Source of the DNA: Cerioporus squamosus
Taxonomy: Eukaryota; Basidiomycota; Agaricomycetes; Polyporales; Polyporaceae
Assembly (NCBI GenBank): GCA_022592435.1
Contig: JABYQS010000043.1
Coordinates: 1 to 64,000 of the forward strand
DNA length: 64,000 nt
Direction: 5' to 3'
The notes below the pieces were generated by a model. The model ran no database searches. It was not told where the DNA came from and saw only the letters and a list, made by a program, of their open reading frames with translations. The translations under genes and the position numbers were made by a program. Positions 47,780 to 59,439 of the stretch are shown one piece after another; the stretch's first letter is position 1, and each line of letters begins with the position of its first letter.

Positions 47780-48192
47780 ACGCGGACTGAAGTATATTGC
47801 ATGATAGATACATATGGTGGAGTGCCGACATGACGGGCAGGACAGAAGCAGAAGTAGGGCCATGACGGTGGTGCGGTGCGGTCGCTTGCGGACCTGACCG
47901 GGATGCAGTTATAAGTATAGTGTGCGCACCGGTAGTACATGTAAGGAGGGGGATGGGAGAAACCACGAGAGGTCGTCAACATGCAGGACAGACCGGCGCC
48001 GAATGGCTGGGGGTGCGCGCGAGCTGGCAGGGGCGCGCGTCAAATTGTTTTCCTTGACCACGCCTTTCCTCTGGCACTCCATCCTCCCTCAGGCTAATCT
48101 CTGTCCGCTCGCCGCCAGCTGCGACGTGCTGCTCGTGGTAAATGGTGAGAGTGTGGCAGGTACACGTCGCTAACGGGACCCCGGGGAATACC

Positions 48193-51052
48193 ATGGACGT
48201 AGAGGGGGCTCAAGAGAGTAGTGCGGTCATGGATGCCACCATGCGCATGGCGGTGGGTACACCCAAGTACTCCTGCTCTGCCTACTCACACACTGACGAA
48301 CATCATTAGGATGGGCGCAGTCAGTCTGGCGAGGGCCGGGCGAACACCACAGATGTTGGAGGGGCTGGGCGGGGCAGTTCGGCAATGGATGCCAGGACAG
48401 AGATGGGGGTGGGTGCTCCCAGATACCCCCCCTGCGCCTACTCACGCACTAACCAGCATCATCAGGATGGGCGCAGTGAGTCGGAGGAGTCAGGGCAGGT
48501 CAAGAAGCCCTACAAGGGGGTCCAGCTTAGCAAGTGGCCAGCGGTGAAGGCCTGCCTGGAGGAAGGCTTGCCTACGTACCAAGCCTTCCTGGCTAAGCGC
48601 AAAACCGTGGAGAAGAAGGCATGGGTGGAGAAGAAACAGGAAGAGATCGTCATCACGTTCGGGGGCAAGGAGCTCAAGGCATACAAGGCAGAGGACATAC
48701 GCAAGGTACGATACACAAGCTTCATCGCTGCGCGCACTTTACTGCGTTACTGACTTTGGACAGGCTGTCAAGAACTGGTACAACAACTGGCGGAAGCACA
48801 GTTGTGGGTCCAATGGCCGTGAGAATGGCCGTGAGAATGACGACAGCGAGGAGGAGGAGGTCGAGGTCGACGACATGACGAGCAACAATCCGTTCGTGAA
48901 GATGCTGTCAGGGAGGGCGAAGACTTCCTGGCGGCACTGGTGGCAGGTGAGCGAGGCGCCAGAGATCCAGGAGGCCTTCGCCGCTATGGAAGGGTCCAGC
49001 ATCGGCGAGAGGGCGCAGCGCGTCAAAGCGTTGTTTGAAGAACTGTCTGAGGAGGATCAGGCTGAATGGGCCAGGAAGGCGTCTGAGGCCAGTAAGCTGC
49101 CTATAGACCAGTGCTTCATGTGCGTACTCCGCTTCTCTCTGGGCAGAGTAGACGAGTTTGAGACCGGCTTCAGTAACCAGGGGGGGTTCCACGTGTTGCT
49201 AACGAACATGCTGGCGAGCGTCATCGGTTTGGGTCCCCTCCAGATCGGCATGGCGGCATTCCATGTTGTATGGGGTTGCAAAGACAAGAAGAACAAGTTG
49301 CACACTCATGAGTACGTGGCTAAGTGAGAGCGCTGCTTGGAAAAGAAAACTGACGGTGTGACAGGATGTCTATTACGAAGGATGGGAAGGGGATCTCGTT
49401 GGCATTCTTTGAAGGAGGGCCCTCAGCCCAAGAGAAGGAGCGCATGGACCGCTGGTTCCAGGAGGTCATACGTGAGTCGCTCCATGTCTCCCTCACAACC
49501 GTGCGGCGACGCTGACGTGACTGAGGCAGTCGATAACCCCACTGTGGATGGGGGGGCGACCTGTGACAAAAGGGGGCAGGTGATCCTGCCAGAGTGCAAC
49601 TTCAAATCAACTCTGGAGGAGAGCACGTCTGTGCTGAAGGCGTACCTGACGGAGACCTGGCGTGAGTAGGGTCGCACGACGGCAAGGCAATTGCTGACCG
49701 TGCGTGGCGTTCACAGGTGTTCAAAGGCCCGAGGCCGGCGAGCTCGACCTGGATGCGCTGGTTGAATCGCCGTCAGAGTATGTTGATCCTGCTTGGACGG
49801 AGCTCTTCAAGTTCGGCTGGGGGGCGAAGAATGCGCCTGGGGCGATCATGACTCTCTACTCTGGGCTTTGGAGCGCGCAAGAGGCAGGTTCACCTTTCAA
49901 GTTCCTGGGGGCGAGCGACCTCCTGCCGATGCGACGAGTGACTGTGCTGAGCACGCCGCGGAAAGACAAACACCGATCACGGACAACACCAGCAGCGACG
50001 CCCCTGCGCTCGGTGATGAGCGTCTCCGAGCTGGCTTCTTCCCCCTCGCGGGCGACGACTCCCTTACACATGCCTTCCCCCTTCCTCCCTGATATTCCTG
50101 ACATGGACCAGTATGAGGAGGATGAAATGCCACCTAGCAGCCCCTCCAACACGATCCACATGCTCTCCGACCCAGCTGCCACAGGAGGGAATCATGCTGA
50201 CACTGCCGCCATGCCGCGGAACGAGGGTGCAGAGGGTATGCCCCAGGCAGATGTTGGAGCCGGCGTCATGGGCGTTGACCAGCCGTGGGAGCCCGCTAGC
50301 CAGTCGCCGACGGAGTGTGGCGAAGGGGCTCGCCCAGCGGGTGAGCAGGGAATGGACGCGCCTCTGGGAGATGAAGGAGATGAGCAGGGAAGTGGGGTGC
50401 ACGGGACGATGGATGGTGAGAGCGGAGGAGGTACCCCCAGTGGGGGCGCAGGACGAGGCCGAGCGCGCGGGCGTGGACGAGGGCGTGGGCGTGGACGAGC
50501 GCGCGGGCATGGACGCGGTGGAGGTTCATCGGTAGCACTCACCGCCGAGGCACCCAAGAAGAGCGCAGGTGGAAGGGGGGGTGCCCGCGGCGGGCGGGCG
50601 GCAGAGGAAGTGCGCGCGCTGCCAAACCAGGGGGCGCGCGAGGAGGACAGGGTGCTGAGCCCAGAAGGACGAGGGCGCGGGGAGCTGCAGGTGACCGGAC
50701 GGAGGGCGGTGAGGGGGCAGGGGGCATGTCGTCCATGGATCTGGACGACCGGCAAGCGCAGGGTGTGGACGCAGCGGCCGAGCGCGTTGCGGAGAGTGGC
50801 GGCAAGGAGAACCAACGTCCAGAGGAGGCGGTGACTATGACGCCGCCAGCGCCCGGTAGACGGGTGAGCTCGCGTATACGTTTGGCTAACATGGCGGGGG
50901 GGGTGAATGGGGAGAGCGTCAGCGGGGGGCTGAACGAGGACAGCGGCAGCGTGAAGCGCGCCCATGCCGCGCTTGAGGGCGGGGAGGAGAATAGCGGAGA
51001 TGTGCCCAGGATGAAGAGGCACAAAGGATATGTCTGGGTACCAGTAAGCTAG
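48193..51052 (+). CDS. KDZ-associated HMG-like protein
   Basis: Nine exons: 48193-48252, 48310-48408, 48466-48705, 48764-49119, 49174-49311, 49365-49471, 49530-49661, 49717-50708 and 50762-51052; 804 aa, frame closed. An N-terminal domain ends KAVKNWYNNWRK. It is followed by an acidic linker and a helical segment (ERAQRVKALFEELSEEDQAE, WARKASEASK) that looks like the last helices of an HMG-type domain. KDZ elements are known to encode a divergent HMG protein. The second half is low-complexity, with an RGRARGRGRGRGRG-type RGG region that suggests nucleic-acid binding. Exons 2 and 3 begin with the same DGRS codons and follow near-identical introns. The 54-nt intron at 49120 could be retained without a frame change. 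Confidence 0.72.
48253..48465 (+). repeat. Tandem duplication of an intron-exon unit
   Basis: The segment from the GTGGGT donor through the TACTCAC(A/G)CACT branch region to the GATGGGCGCAGT exon start occurs twice. Exons start at 48310 and 48466, a period of 156 nt. Both copies keep working donor and acceptor sites and frame. Confidence 0.8.
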
Positions 51053-51181
51053 GTGGTCCGTGAGGCTAACAGTACTTCCTTTGTTGTTGCAAGCAAATGA
51101 TGTCATTGAATGTGTCTGATACATGAGAGAGCTTGGAGAGAGAACTAGACGCCGGTCGCCGACGCAGGAGGGGGCGGTGTA

Positions 51182-51480
51182 GACGCGCGATGGTCGGGAG
51201 TGGCGGGAAGGTGAGGATAGGCGCCAGCAGGGGCGCGCCCACGTTGAGACGCCGGTGCACGGCGAGGAAGCGGCGGTGTAGACGCGCGATGGTCGGGAGT
51301 GGCGGGAAGGTGAGGATAGGCGCCAGCAGGGGCGCGCCCACGTTGAGACGCCGGTGCACGGCGAGGAAGCGGCGGTGTAGACGCGCGATGGTCGGGAGTG
51401 GCGGGAAGGTGAGGACAGGCGCCAGCAGGGGCGCGCCCACGTTGAGACGCCGGTGGGCGGCGGGGGTGTAGACGCGCGAT
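51182..51480. repeat. 99-bp minisatellite beside the right terminal repeat
   Basis: GACGCGCGATGGTCGG recurs at 51182, 51281, 51380 and, in a shortened unit, 51471. The first units are nearly identical, differing at only a few positions. Each contains the palindrome GGGCGCGCCC. The array ends about 120 nt inside the right TIR. Confidence 0.92.
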
Positions 51481-51596
51481 GGTCGGCAGTCCTGGCGCTG
51501 GCGTGGCAGCGAGCGGGAGCAGCGGGAGCGCGCGCGAGGTGAGCGTGAACACAGAGGCGCGCGACGCGCGGGGGGTCAAACGTGATGGGCAGAGTG

Positions 51597-51756
51597 AATA
51601 TTTGACAAATAGTGGGGGGCACCCCCAACCACGGCGACGTGGACGTGGTGCCCGGTGGGCATACCCAAATATTCGTCGGCCAAATATCTGGGGGGGCCCC
51701 CTTAACTAAGGGGCCAAATGATTCGGGTTCCACCTTAACTAAGGTCCCCAAATTAT
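51597..51756 (-). repeat. Right terminal inverted repeat of the KDZ element
   Basis: The reverse complement of 22325-22475 with scattered mismatches. From the outside in: AAATTTGGGGACCTTAG-like end, then CGAATCATTTGGCCCCTTAG, CCCCCAGATATTTGG and ACTATTTGTCAAATAT. It ends about 300 nt before the stop codon of the flanking BTB gene. Confidence 0.88.
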
Positions 51757-52059
51757 TTACAGTAGCTGATACTAATGGGATCTCGCGCATCCTTCCCGCC
51801 CCTGAGCGGTGCTGACGCGCCTACGACGGGCCACGAGGGATATGCCAACCTCCATACTATCTTCCCTCCGGACACTTTCGCTGTCGGCGGTCGTTTAAGC
51901 CGGGCCCCTGTGTAGTGCGAATTGCTCGACTGTATATACCATTGTAGTGACGATAACTCATTGTCGCTACTGCCAGGTTGCATAGTGACCAGGCCGTACT
52001 ATATCGGCTTGATCCAGTACATGCATATGAAGGCGAAGCTATATCGTGCAGAAAGAATG

Positions 52060-53167
52060 TCACATGTCGTACGAACGCGGCCAGTCCGGTACTTTCAAGT
52101 CGAAGATATCGGGCAAATCTCCCCATACCTTCGCGCGGAGTGCAGCGTGTCGCCTTCCCAGTACTTCCGCGCAGGATGCACAGAACGTCCCCTGCTCCTC
52201 CAGCAGCCCTTCTATTTTCCGCTGGTAGTATCCTGAGCTGAGCGGGTTGGGATTGAGAAGACGTGGAAATGCAATGGCAGCGTCGCGCAATTCGTCGCGC
52301 AAAGTGGGGTTCCGGAGGGAAGAGATGCAACAAGAGAGCTCAGGCTCCTGCTCGAGAAAGAAACGAACAACGACGTGGGCATCATACTTCACGAGCTGAA
52401 CCCGTGCGTCGAGACAGCGCTGCACATCCTCGAACTCCAGCTTCTCTGGCGTCCCATCCACACGTGAGACTCCTTGAAGGAGTTCCTTCGTGGTGAGGTG
52501 GCAACACAGATAGAATGCCGTCACGAGCATGTCCGTCCTCCCGACTAAGCGGAAAAGATTGGCCGCTTCGATTGCATCCTGTGAGCGCATTGACACTTCC
52601 GGCCCGAGAATGCTCTCGTCGTGGTTTGATTCCCATGTGGAGAAGTCAGCAGTGAAGACCGTCTTGAGCTGGCGGAGGGATCCTTCGAGGAGATGTTCCA
52701 CCCCGTACTTGTGCCCCATCCGAGCCCATGATGCCAGGACGGAGAATTCCTTCGTCTCATCTCCCATATAGAAGAGGCTGTGAAGAGATCTTGTGTGAGG
52801 GGGATCCGATGGGAAGGGGAAGAGCTGCATGTACGCACCTCATTCCATCATAGACGGCACGCAGGAGGTACTTGAAGTCACTGGCAGTGTCGGAGACGTG
52901 GATTACAGGACACCCGCCCATGCTCTCCGTGAGAGGCGCTGATGCGGGTTGGGGAACAGTGAACATGTCCCGGAAGACCTGCGAGTGCCTCGAGAGCGCG
53001 CCGCGATGGAAGCGAAAAGCCATCCGCTGAGCGACGACGACAATATTGCCGTCCTCAAACCACAGCTCTTGATCTCGCTCAATCGCGTCAAGCGAAGTTG
53101 CTGCTACGCGTGGTGTGGTGATGGGGGCGTGCTGCCCGGAATCGATGTCGTGGCTGAGTCCGGACAT
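52060..53167 (-). CDS. BTB/POZ domain protein
   Basis: Two exons, 53167-52839 and 52777-52060, 348 aa. The N-terminal BTB fold is clear: DQELWFEDGNIVVVAQRMAF, then RFHRGALSRHSQVFRDMFTV, VIHVSDTASDFKYLLRAVYD, and after the junction SLFYMGDETKEFSVLASWAR with MGHKYGVEHLLEGSL. This is the expanded agaricomycete BTB family, with a helical C-terminal part (IEAANLFRLVGRTDMLVTAF, YLCCHL) and two Cys-rich spots (SCCIS, FCASC). Such proteins are thought to mediate protein-protein contacts or act as ubiquitin-ligase adaptors; the partner here is unknown. It is the first chromosomal gene right of the KDZ element and is not disrupted. Confidence 0.88.
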
Positions 53168-53673
53168 AGCACACTTCCTGGTGGTCGATCGGATACTATT
53201 GCACAGGTATGGAGTCCCAACCTAGGTCGACAGCAGCGTCAGCATAGAGATAACACAACAATGAATGGGGTTTTTTCCGTTCGTTACCTGTATAGCAGCT
53301 ATATCCCGATGTCGTCCCAAAGTTCGGCTCGAGAGCAGTAAGTTGAACTTGATATTGCAGGAGGAGTGCAGGCCATCGAGTCTGCCGGCTGTTGATCGGG
53401 GGTCCCCGGTCACGCTTTTGATTGGGTCACAATACACGTCATGGGAACGTTCCGTGCAAAGTACAACCACAACCAAACCATACGCGCGTTCCCGGACAGC
53501 GCATGTTACATTGGTAGTACTTGCTCGTACTCTATGTTGATACATGCCCTCACTGACGGTATATGACCGGTGTAAGAACTCCAGCTTCAGATACTTCTTG
53601 GTGTTGCTCCGAGGCTACGATCTAGCTTCGCCACAACTGGCACATCCCGTGGCACGACCGCCCGCGGCCACCA
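53168..53673. other. Intergenic
   Basis: About 500 nt, nothing recognised. It contains the upstream region of the BTB gene and the 3' flank of the Tvp38-type gene. Confidence 0.5.
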
Positions 53674-55565
53674 TCAGGCATATGGATTCGACGTCATAAA
53701 GCGCAAGCTTGACGGACGTGCCCCAGTCCCTCCAGGAGGGCCTGCAGAAACCCGAGTCCTCTCTAAACTCCGACCTCTCTTCATCCCCATCTCCAGGTCC
53801 ACGTCCGCCCCGCGTATCCCGGGAGTCGTGCGGACTCTCGACGGATGTGCGGGGAAGAGGCTGTGCGCTCGCTGGGGATGCGGCGACGGCGCGTGGACAA
53901 CGACATGAGGGACCGTGCTGGAACCGTCAGGGGTCCCGTACGGTGCGTGAAGGGGCAAGTGGCGTCTGGCTGGGGTGGTCACGCCTTCAAGAGTTGCGTC
54001 GGCCCCGGATGCGGAGGCAACCTCGATCCCAGGTGAGTCGGCCTCCCATCCGGGCGCTGCTGCGGCAAGAACCTTTGCTTGTCTGTGAACGTTGCAAAGA
54101 AACACGGACAGCAATGGAGCGCGAAGCAACTTGTTCAGCTCGATGCAAGGTGAGATGCATGCAATGCAAGAGACATACCTCGCCTTACGCCGCGCGTATA
54201 CAACGCGCTGCTTCACCTTGTCGACCTTCCATTGATGTACCGCATAGCGAATATTGTCACGCAGATGGTGATAATTACGACCCGGCCTTCACGCCATTCG
54301 CGCTCTTGGTAGTCGCTGTCCAATTCGTCGGCACGCGAAGTCAGCCAGCGCTCCTACATACCGCCAGGGGTCGCCGAAAGGGAGAGGATACTTACGAGTC
54401 CCGCTGCCACTCTGCGTCACGCCAATGTACACAATCGCGAGCTGCTTCGGCAGCGATAGGATGGCGGAGGCGAGGAAGATAATCACGTTCATCCCGCATG
54501 TGGAGAATATTGCCGTCGAGACTGTCGTTGAGACCATGTCAGCGCACTCTTTCCCAGGGGGGCGAAGGAAACGACAGAGATGCATACAATGGCCGGGGAT
54601 GGCAGCTGAAGCGCATGATGACGGGTACCATGAGTCCGCCTTCACGCACGACCTGTGCGTAGAGTGCATACTTGAGCTGCTTCTCTTCTAGCTTCCTCCC
54701 GCGGGCCATGCAGAACCACTTGAATACGCTACACGGAGGCATGAACCTGTCAGGAAGCGGCGGATTCAGCGCGAGTAAGAGCACGCACAAGTAGTTCGCG
54801 AGCTCGCCAAGGATGGTCCCTGCACCGAAGATCGCAAAGCCGAGCCATACACCCCAAACGTCTCCACATAGGAAACCAACGAGCTCTTGGCCGAACAGCT
54901 GCAGTGGCACCCATATCGGTATCGTTATCACAGGACATCGGGTAGGACTGGGGCGTGTACGCACCGGCGGGAAGGAGAGGACGAACATGATAGCTATGGG
55001 GACAAGCCAGGCACCCGGGGTCCTGAGGGACGCAGAACACAGTTAGCCACTATTGGCGGCGCATGGTTAGAGCACTCACTCTCGCAACCAGTCCGAGGCC
55101 GGCAGCATCGCTTCCTCGATCTTCGACTGGTACGCGAGCAAGACAATGAGGAATGTCAGGACAACAATCACCGCAAACCCCGTCCCTGGCTAGTCGTCAG
55201 CATCCCGCGCCACGGACGCTAGAGCATTAGAGGGAGTACTCACATGCACCACGCCTGGTCGTGAACCGCCGCCAGTGCAGCAGCTGCGCCAGCTTCTTCA
55301 AGTCGCACGTCCGCGTCTTCTCCGAGAGGACACGTGCCTCGGTTGGGGTTGGGCTCGGAGTGCGCATGATCTCGCGCACGGAGACGACGGCGTCGGCATC
55401 TTTGACTTTGCCCAGCGAGGGAAGCGAGCTGAAAGGCGGCGGAGGAGTGGCGTTATCGGGCTTATCGGTCCCGGCGTCATAGGTGGGGGGATATTGGTGG
55501 ACTTGAGTGGGTGACGACGAGCCAGAGGCTGCCTGAGAAGCGCTGTGGATGTTCGCGTCGATCAT
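53674..55565 (-). pseudogene. Tvp38/VTT-type (SNARE-associated Golgi) membrane protein with two frameshifts
   Basis: On the - strand the start is MIDANIHSASQ (55565; an in-frame ATG also exists at 55601). Exons in order carry a Pro/Ser-rich N-terminus, a membrane segment (TGFAVIVVLTFLIVLLAYQ) and the VTT core: FGQELVGFLCGDVWGVWLGF, GELANYF, WFCMARGRKLEEKQLKYALY, VVREGGLMVPVIMRFS, AIPGHFSTAIFSTCGMNVII, LPKQLAIVYIGVTQSG. A last hydrophobic segment and a long polar tail ending TSNPYA follow. The domain is typical of Golgi proteins of the Tvp38/TMEM41 type. Two breaks are visible: one extra base at about 54601-54607 between MRFS and AIPGH, and one missing base near 54230 between MRYI and WKVDKVKQR. 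No plausible introns explain either. The gene is decayed, or the assembly has indels. Confidence 0.75.
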
Positions 55566-55601
55566 GATTAGCCACCGGAGGATGTGGGTAATGGGAATCA
55601 A

Positions 55602-57203
55602 CGCACTTGAAGGTCATGATCTAGATATAGCCGAGTCTCCGAGGTTAAGCTTGTTCTGGATCACCCAGGAAGAAGTCACGAGAGTCCGGTAGTTGTATAC
55701 TGACGGTGTGTGTAGCGATGTGGGTCCGGAGCAGACGAGACGGCGGCACACCGACAGCCAGGTACGAGTGCAATTGGAGCACAGACACTGTCGGCAGACT
55801 CTTATACTCAGATACCCAAGCCGTGCCGACATGAATGACATACAGCACTTACTCCATTTTTTCGGAAGGGACGCACGTCCCGAGATTGTGCCCCGAGGCA
55901 CGAAATCCGGTTACGTGTCCGAGCACTATTATTGTAGCGCGGGGACACAATCGAACTTCTCTCGCGCTGCGCAGAACGTCCGCTCAAACATTCTGCGCGC
56001 GCCGTATGCTCTCGGATGCTGGATACAAGGCGTTGCGAGCCCGCAATTGTCTTCCAGAAAGTTATTTGGGTTGCTTGCAGTTAGGCGACGGACGGGGCAA
56101 TGCAGCTGCGCAGTTGAGCGCGGGCGCGTACAAGATGCCTTTGTCCTGCAGGACACTCGGTCGGAAAAACATCCCGTGATGAACTCACGGCGTAATGGCT
56201 ATTGCGTCGAGAAGGTGAGGATGTGGATCGCTAAGGGCCAGACGACGCTGCGTGACAGGCGAGAAGACAAGGAAGAGGGATGGGGTGCGATATGAAGCGA
56301 TAGCGGGCGAGCCGTCCAAACGCCAGCCAGTGCTGAGCGTAGACAGGACATTGGTGGCCTAGAGATGGCGCATGTGAATAGGTATCGTGTGCGCGAGAAG
56401 GGACAAATGGAAGAGACGAACATGTCTGGAGCGTAAACACCGCAAAGTAGCCGCCCTGGGCTTGGCCAAATGGTGCCGTGGTGCCGGTGTGAATGGTCCC
56501 GGATACCCGGAAGGACGATGTCGGTCACTGTGAGAGTGACATGATAGTGCTTGAGTTCTGAGAAGAAGACGAGACGCACAACGCCCTGCCACTACCTTCC
56601 ATAGGCGTGCGATACATGTACATCAGTCCCGCTTTCATAATAACATGGGAGAAGGGGTATGAAGGTGGCGGACGCGGGCTTGGACGACTCGCAGATATCG
56701 AGGATACCCTCAGCTACAGATACGGCTCAGCGAACAGTCGAGGTGGATCAGACGAGCTCTGCCGTGGAACGTACCGGATGGTTCGAAAAGCGGCTAAGGC
56801 CTCGAGGAGCTCGTCGCGACAAAGTGGCGAGGATGGCAGCTACGGCCATACGAAGATTGAGGATTGAGTGCTTTCGCGGGTGCGCGGGGCCTGTGGACCT
56901 GCATGGGAGATATATACAGTCTGAAAAATGTCTCGGAGGCCGGAAAATACATGAATGCAGCGTCCTTCAGTCATAAGCGCTAAGCCTGATAGTGGTAAAG
57001 TGCGAAAGATCGAGATGAACGGTCCTATTGAGGCTGCTTCAAGCCTGTCGGTGGTTACACGCAACAACAACAGCGTCTGTCATACATGGTACACACTTCG
57101 ATGCCGGTCACTACCACTGGAATAAATAAGACCACCGTTTTAGATCGACGGATATCAACGTCAAACGCGCACCTTTCTTTCTCCATAAGCCACGAATCGC
57201 TCA
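55602..57203. other. Intergenic, no gene recognised
   Basis: About 1.6 kb. Open frames on both strands (for example + 55693-56295 and - 56579-56199) have no domain signatures, biased composition or splice-linked extensions. I see nothing further to report. Confidence 0.5.
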
Positions 57204-57898
57204 CTATGCCCGCGGGCGGTCGAGATCTTCCGGTCCGAAACTATCAGGGAGGAGCTCGCCGATGCTAGTCTCCTTGACCCCGCCGTCCACGACGCCTTCC
57301 GCGAGGCGCTGCTCATAGTCCGCAGGCACAAGCAGGATCGGCATGGTCTGGGCGCAGAACTCGCGTATGACTTGCCGACACATGCCGCACGGAGAGATGG
57401 CGGACTTGACGTCGCTGGGGAGGACATTAGCTCGCTGCCAGAGAATAGACACAGGGAGAGGGGCGAGTTACGTGACAACGGCGAGACCAGTGAAGGAACG
57501 TTTGCCTTCGCTCTGAAGACGATGAGGTGAGTAACAAGCAAGAGTATCTGGGTAGGGCTGCAGCATACCACAGCCTTGACAAACGCAGTTCGTTCGGCGC
57601 AGATCGTTCCGCCTGTGGCCCTCCTCAGCTGTCGGACTCCAGGTGAGGTATCGGAAGCACTTACCATAGGACGCATTCTCAATGTTGGCGCCTTTGATGA
57701 TCTCTCCAGTCGTGATGAGCAACGCTGCACCAACTCTGAAGTTCGAATAGCGAGAGTAGGCAAACTCCTTCGCTGCAGCGACATGATCAGTTCGCGCTTC
57801 GCAGTGACAGGGATCTTGCGGAACGACTTGCCTTCGAATGCGGCCTTTATGAGACGGTCTCTGTCTGAGAATTCGATGCTGAAGGTGCTGATAGACAT
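57204..57898 (-). CDS. Cytidine deaminase
   Basis: Five exons: 57898-57832, 57772-57665, 57612-57569, 57512-57472 and 57414-57204; 156 aa. It shows the whole family layout: LIKAAFEAKEFAYSRYSNFR, VGAALL, GANIENASYGGTICAERTAF with the zinc Cys and catalytic Glu in CAE, and SPCGMCRQVIREFC with the paired zinc Cys. The enzyme deaminates cytidine and deoxycytidine in pyrimidine salvage and is expected to be a cytosolic homotetramer. The length fits. The first intron (57831-57773, 59 nt) starts GC, not GT (GAAG|GCAAGT ... CTGCAG). Using it restores FEAKEFAYS exactly, so it is a credible GC-AG intron. Confidence 0.92.
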
Positions 57899-59439
57899 CG
57901 TGGTTGACCAGTAAGTTCGTCACATCGACGGCGCTCTTCAGCCGACCTGATAAGGCGCCTGTCACATTTTTGTGCCCATTGAATTCGTCCGCCTGCTGAG
58001 CGTGCATTATGCTTTGCCCATTCATGTGTATGGGGATATCTATACTGTGACAGATGCGCCGAATGGCGAAGATAGACCGGTTGAAGTTGTCTCGTACGTC
58101 GAGCCCTGTCGAGCCCGCTGGCCTCACTCGGACAGAACTGACAGAACGCGCTCCGGGAAAGGCCGAGGTGTGAGTCACCTCCTCCCCATCCTCCGCAAGT
58201 CCTCCGTGCCCTTGAAGCCACGGTTCGCCTCTTCACCCCTCGCCTGGCGCAGGCCGTTCAATTGCACTCGTCGCGCCCCCGGCCCACTTGTCGAAGAAGC
58301 CCCACTCACAAGCGCCAAACATGCGTCGCGAGGCGTCTGTGGCGAACATCTTCTCCACTCCCTGCCAGTCACTAGTTCACTGCCCACCGCTCGCATCACG
58401 ACAGCACACGCATCTATCTTCGGACAGACACGGACGTGATACTACGGTCCTCGGACACGCTCACTCTTCCCATGTTGCTCACTCCGCATCCAATGCCACG
58501 GGAAGTGCCTGCTTGGTCATGCATCGCGGACGTTAGCAGAGGGCCAGCCGCCAGAGGATATCCGCGTTACGGAGATTCACCGTGAGCATCATCTTTGGAC
58601 AGCTGGCGGGGCGGTCTACCGCGCGCAGGTGAGTTTCGTATTCTGCAAGCGGACCTAATGTGCGTGCCTCTGTCGCAGCGTCACCTGGCTCGTGGAGGAG
58701 GCGACATCGTCATGGGGGTGCTGGGAAGGGACAGGTGCAGCGTAGACTGAGGCAGGTGAGTACGGCAGAGAGCAGAGCAAGGACATCATACTGAAAAACC
58801 GTTGCGTTCGGCCCCCTTACGTGCCTTATAGACTCTGCTGCGGTCGGCATCCGGCCTCGGTCGCGACGCAAGCCAGGCTTGCTCAACCGCGGGTCAACCA
58901 TGCAGACGACCATGACCGTCCAAAACGAGGCGCCACAGAAAGCATGGTACCCGCTGCATTTTGCGCGGCGACTCGCAAGCTCGGCGTGAGGAGTTACCGC
59001 GGCCGGCACGGACGAGCAGGGTTTGAAGCCTGGCGTTGCGTAGGTCCGAGTCGCAAGCTGAATGCCACCTCGGAGGTGACCCTGCGCGAGCTTGACGTTC
59101 AGTGCAGCCGAAGATCGCAGCGGCGCGTTTTGTATCCTGTGAGTGTCGTCAAAGTGTCGTCGCCGATTTGTGCCCGGTAAGCAGCTCGCCTGTTCGTAGC
59201 TTCAATGACATGTCTTCATCATGCCGAACTCGAGTGCTATGTGTTTCCTGGGTCCCAGAACCTTGCGTGCTTAAACAGGCCAGTATGTCGCATGTCGGCA
59301 ACTGGGTCATCCGACTTGCAGCCTGCTTCGACCATACGAAGGCATGTCAGCCCTCTACGCACAGTTGCAGTCCTCTTTCAAGCTATATTGACGGCAACCA
59401 TGCGGCTTATATCGCACGGTGGTTTGAGCTTGCGAGCAA
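57899..59439. other. Intergenic, no gene recognised
   Basis: About 1.5 kb upstream of the deaminase. Several short open frames occur on both strands, none with recognisable motifs. A 3' exon of an unrecognised gene cannot be excluded. Confidence 0.45.

Larger units (their letters stand above)
22325..51756. mobile_element. 29.4 kb KDZ-type DNA transposon with cargo
   Basis: The ends carry matching inverted repeats. The left starts ATAATTTGG at 22325, and the right strand-complement starts ATAATTTGG at 51756. Both continue with a CCTTAGTTA block, GAACCCGAATC-like sequence, CATTTGGCCCCTTAGTTAAG and CAGATATTTG. Between them lie a KDZ transposase gene, a TET/JBP dioxygenase gene, an HMG-like gene and about nine further genes on both strands. 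KDZ transposons linked to TET/JBP and HMG-like genes are established in basidiomycetes. I searched the flanks for an 8-bp target duplication and saw none: GAACTCG lies before the left end and TTACAGTA after the right end. The outermost few bases may be mis-set, or the locus was rearranged. Confidence 0.85.

Noticed and set aside
50192..51790. A 532-codon - strand frame at the right end of the element
   Set aside because: It is antisense to the RGG-rich exon of the HMG-like gene and to the 99-bp minisatellite. Pro/Arg/Ala composition follows from the GC-rich repeats.
51757..52059. N-terminal half of the truncated P450 on the far side of the element
   Set aside because: Translation of the - strand shows no P450 sequence. 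The segment is the 3' flank of the BTB gene.
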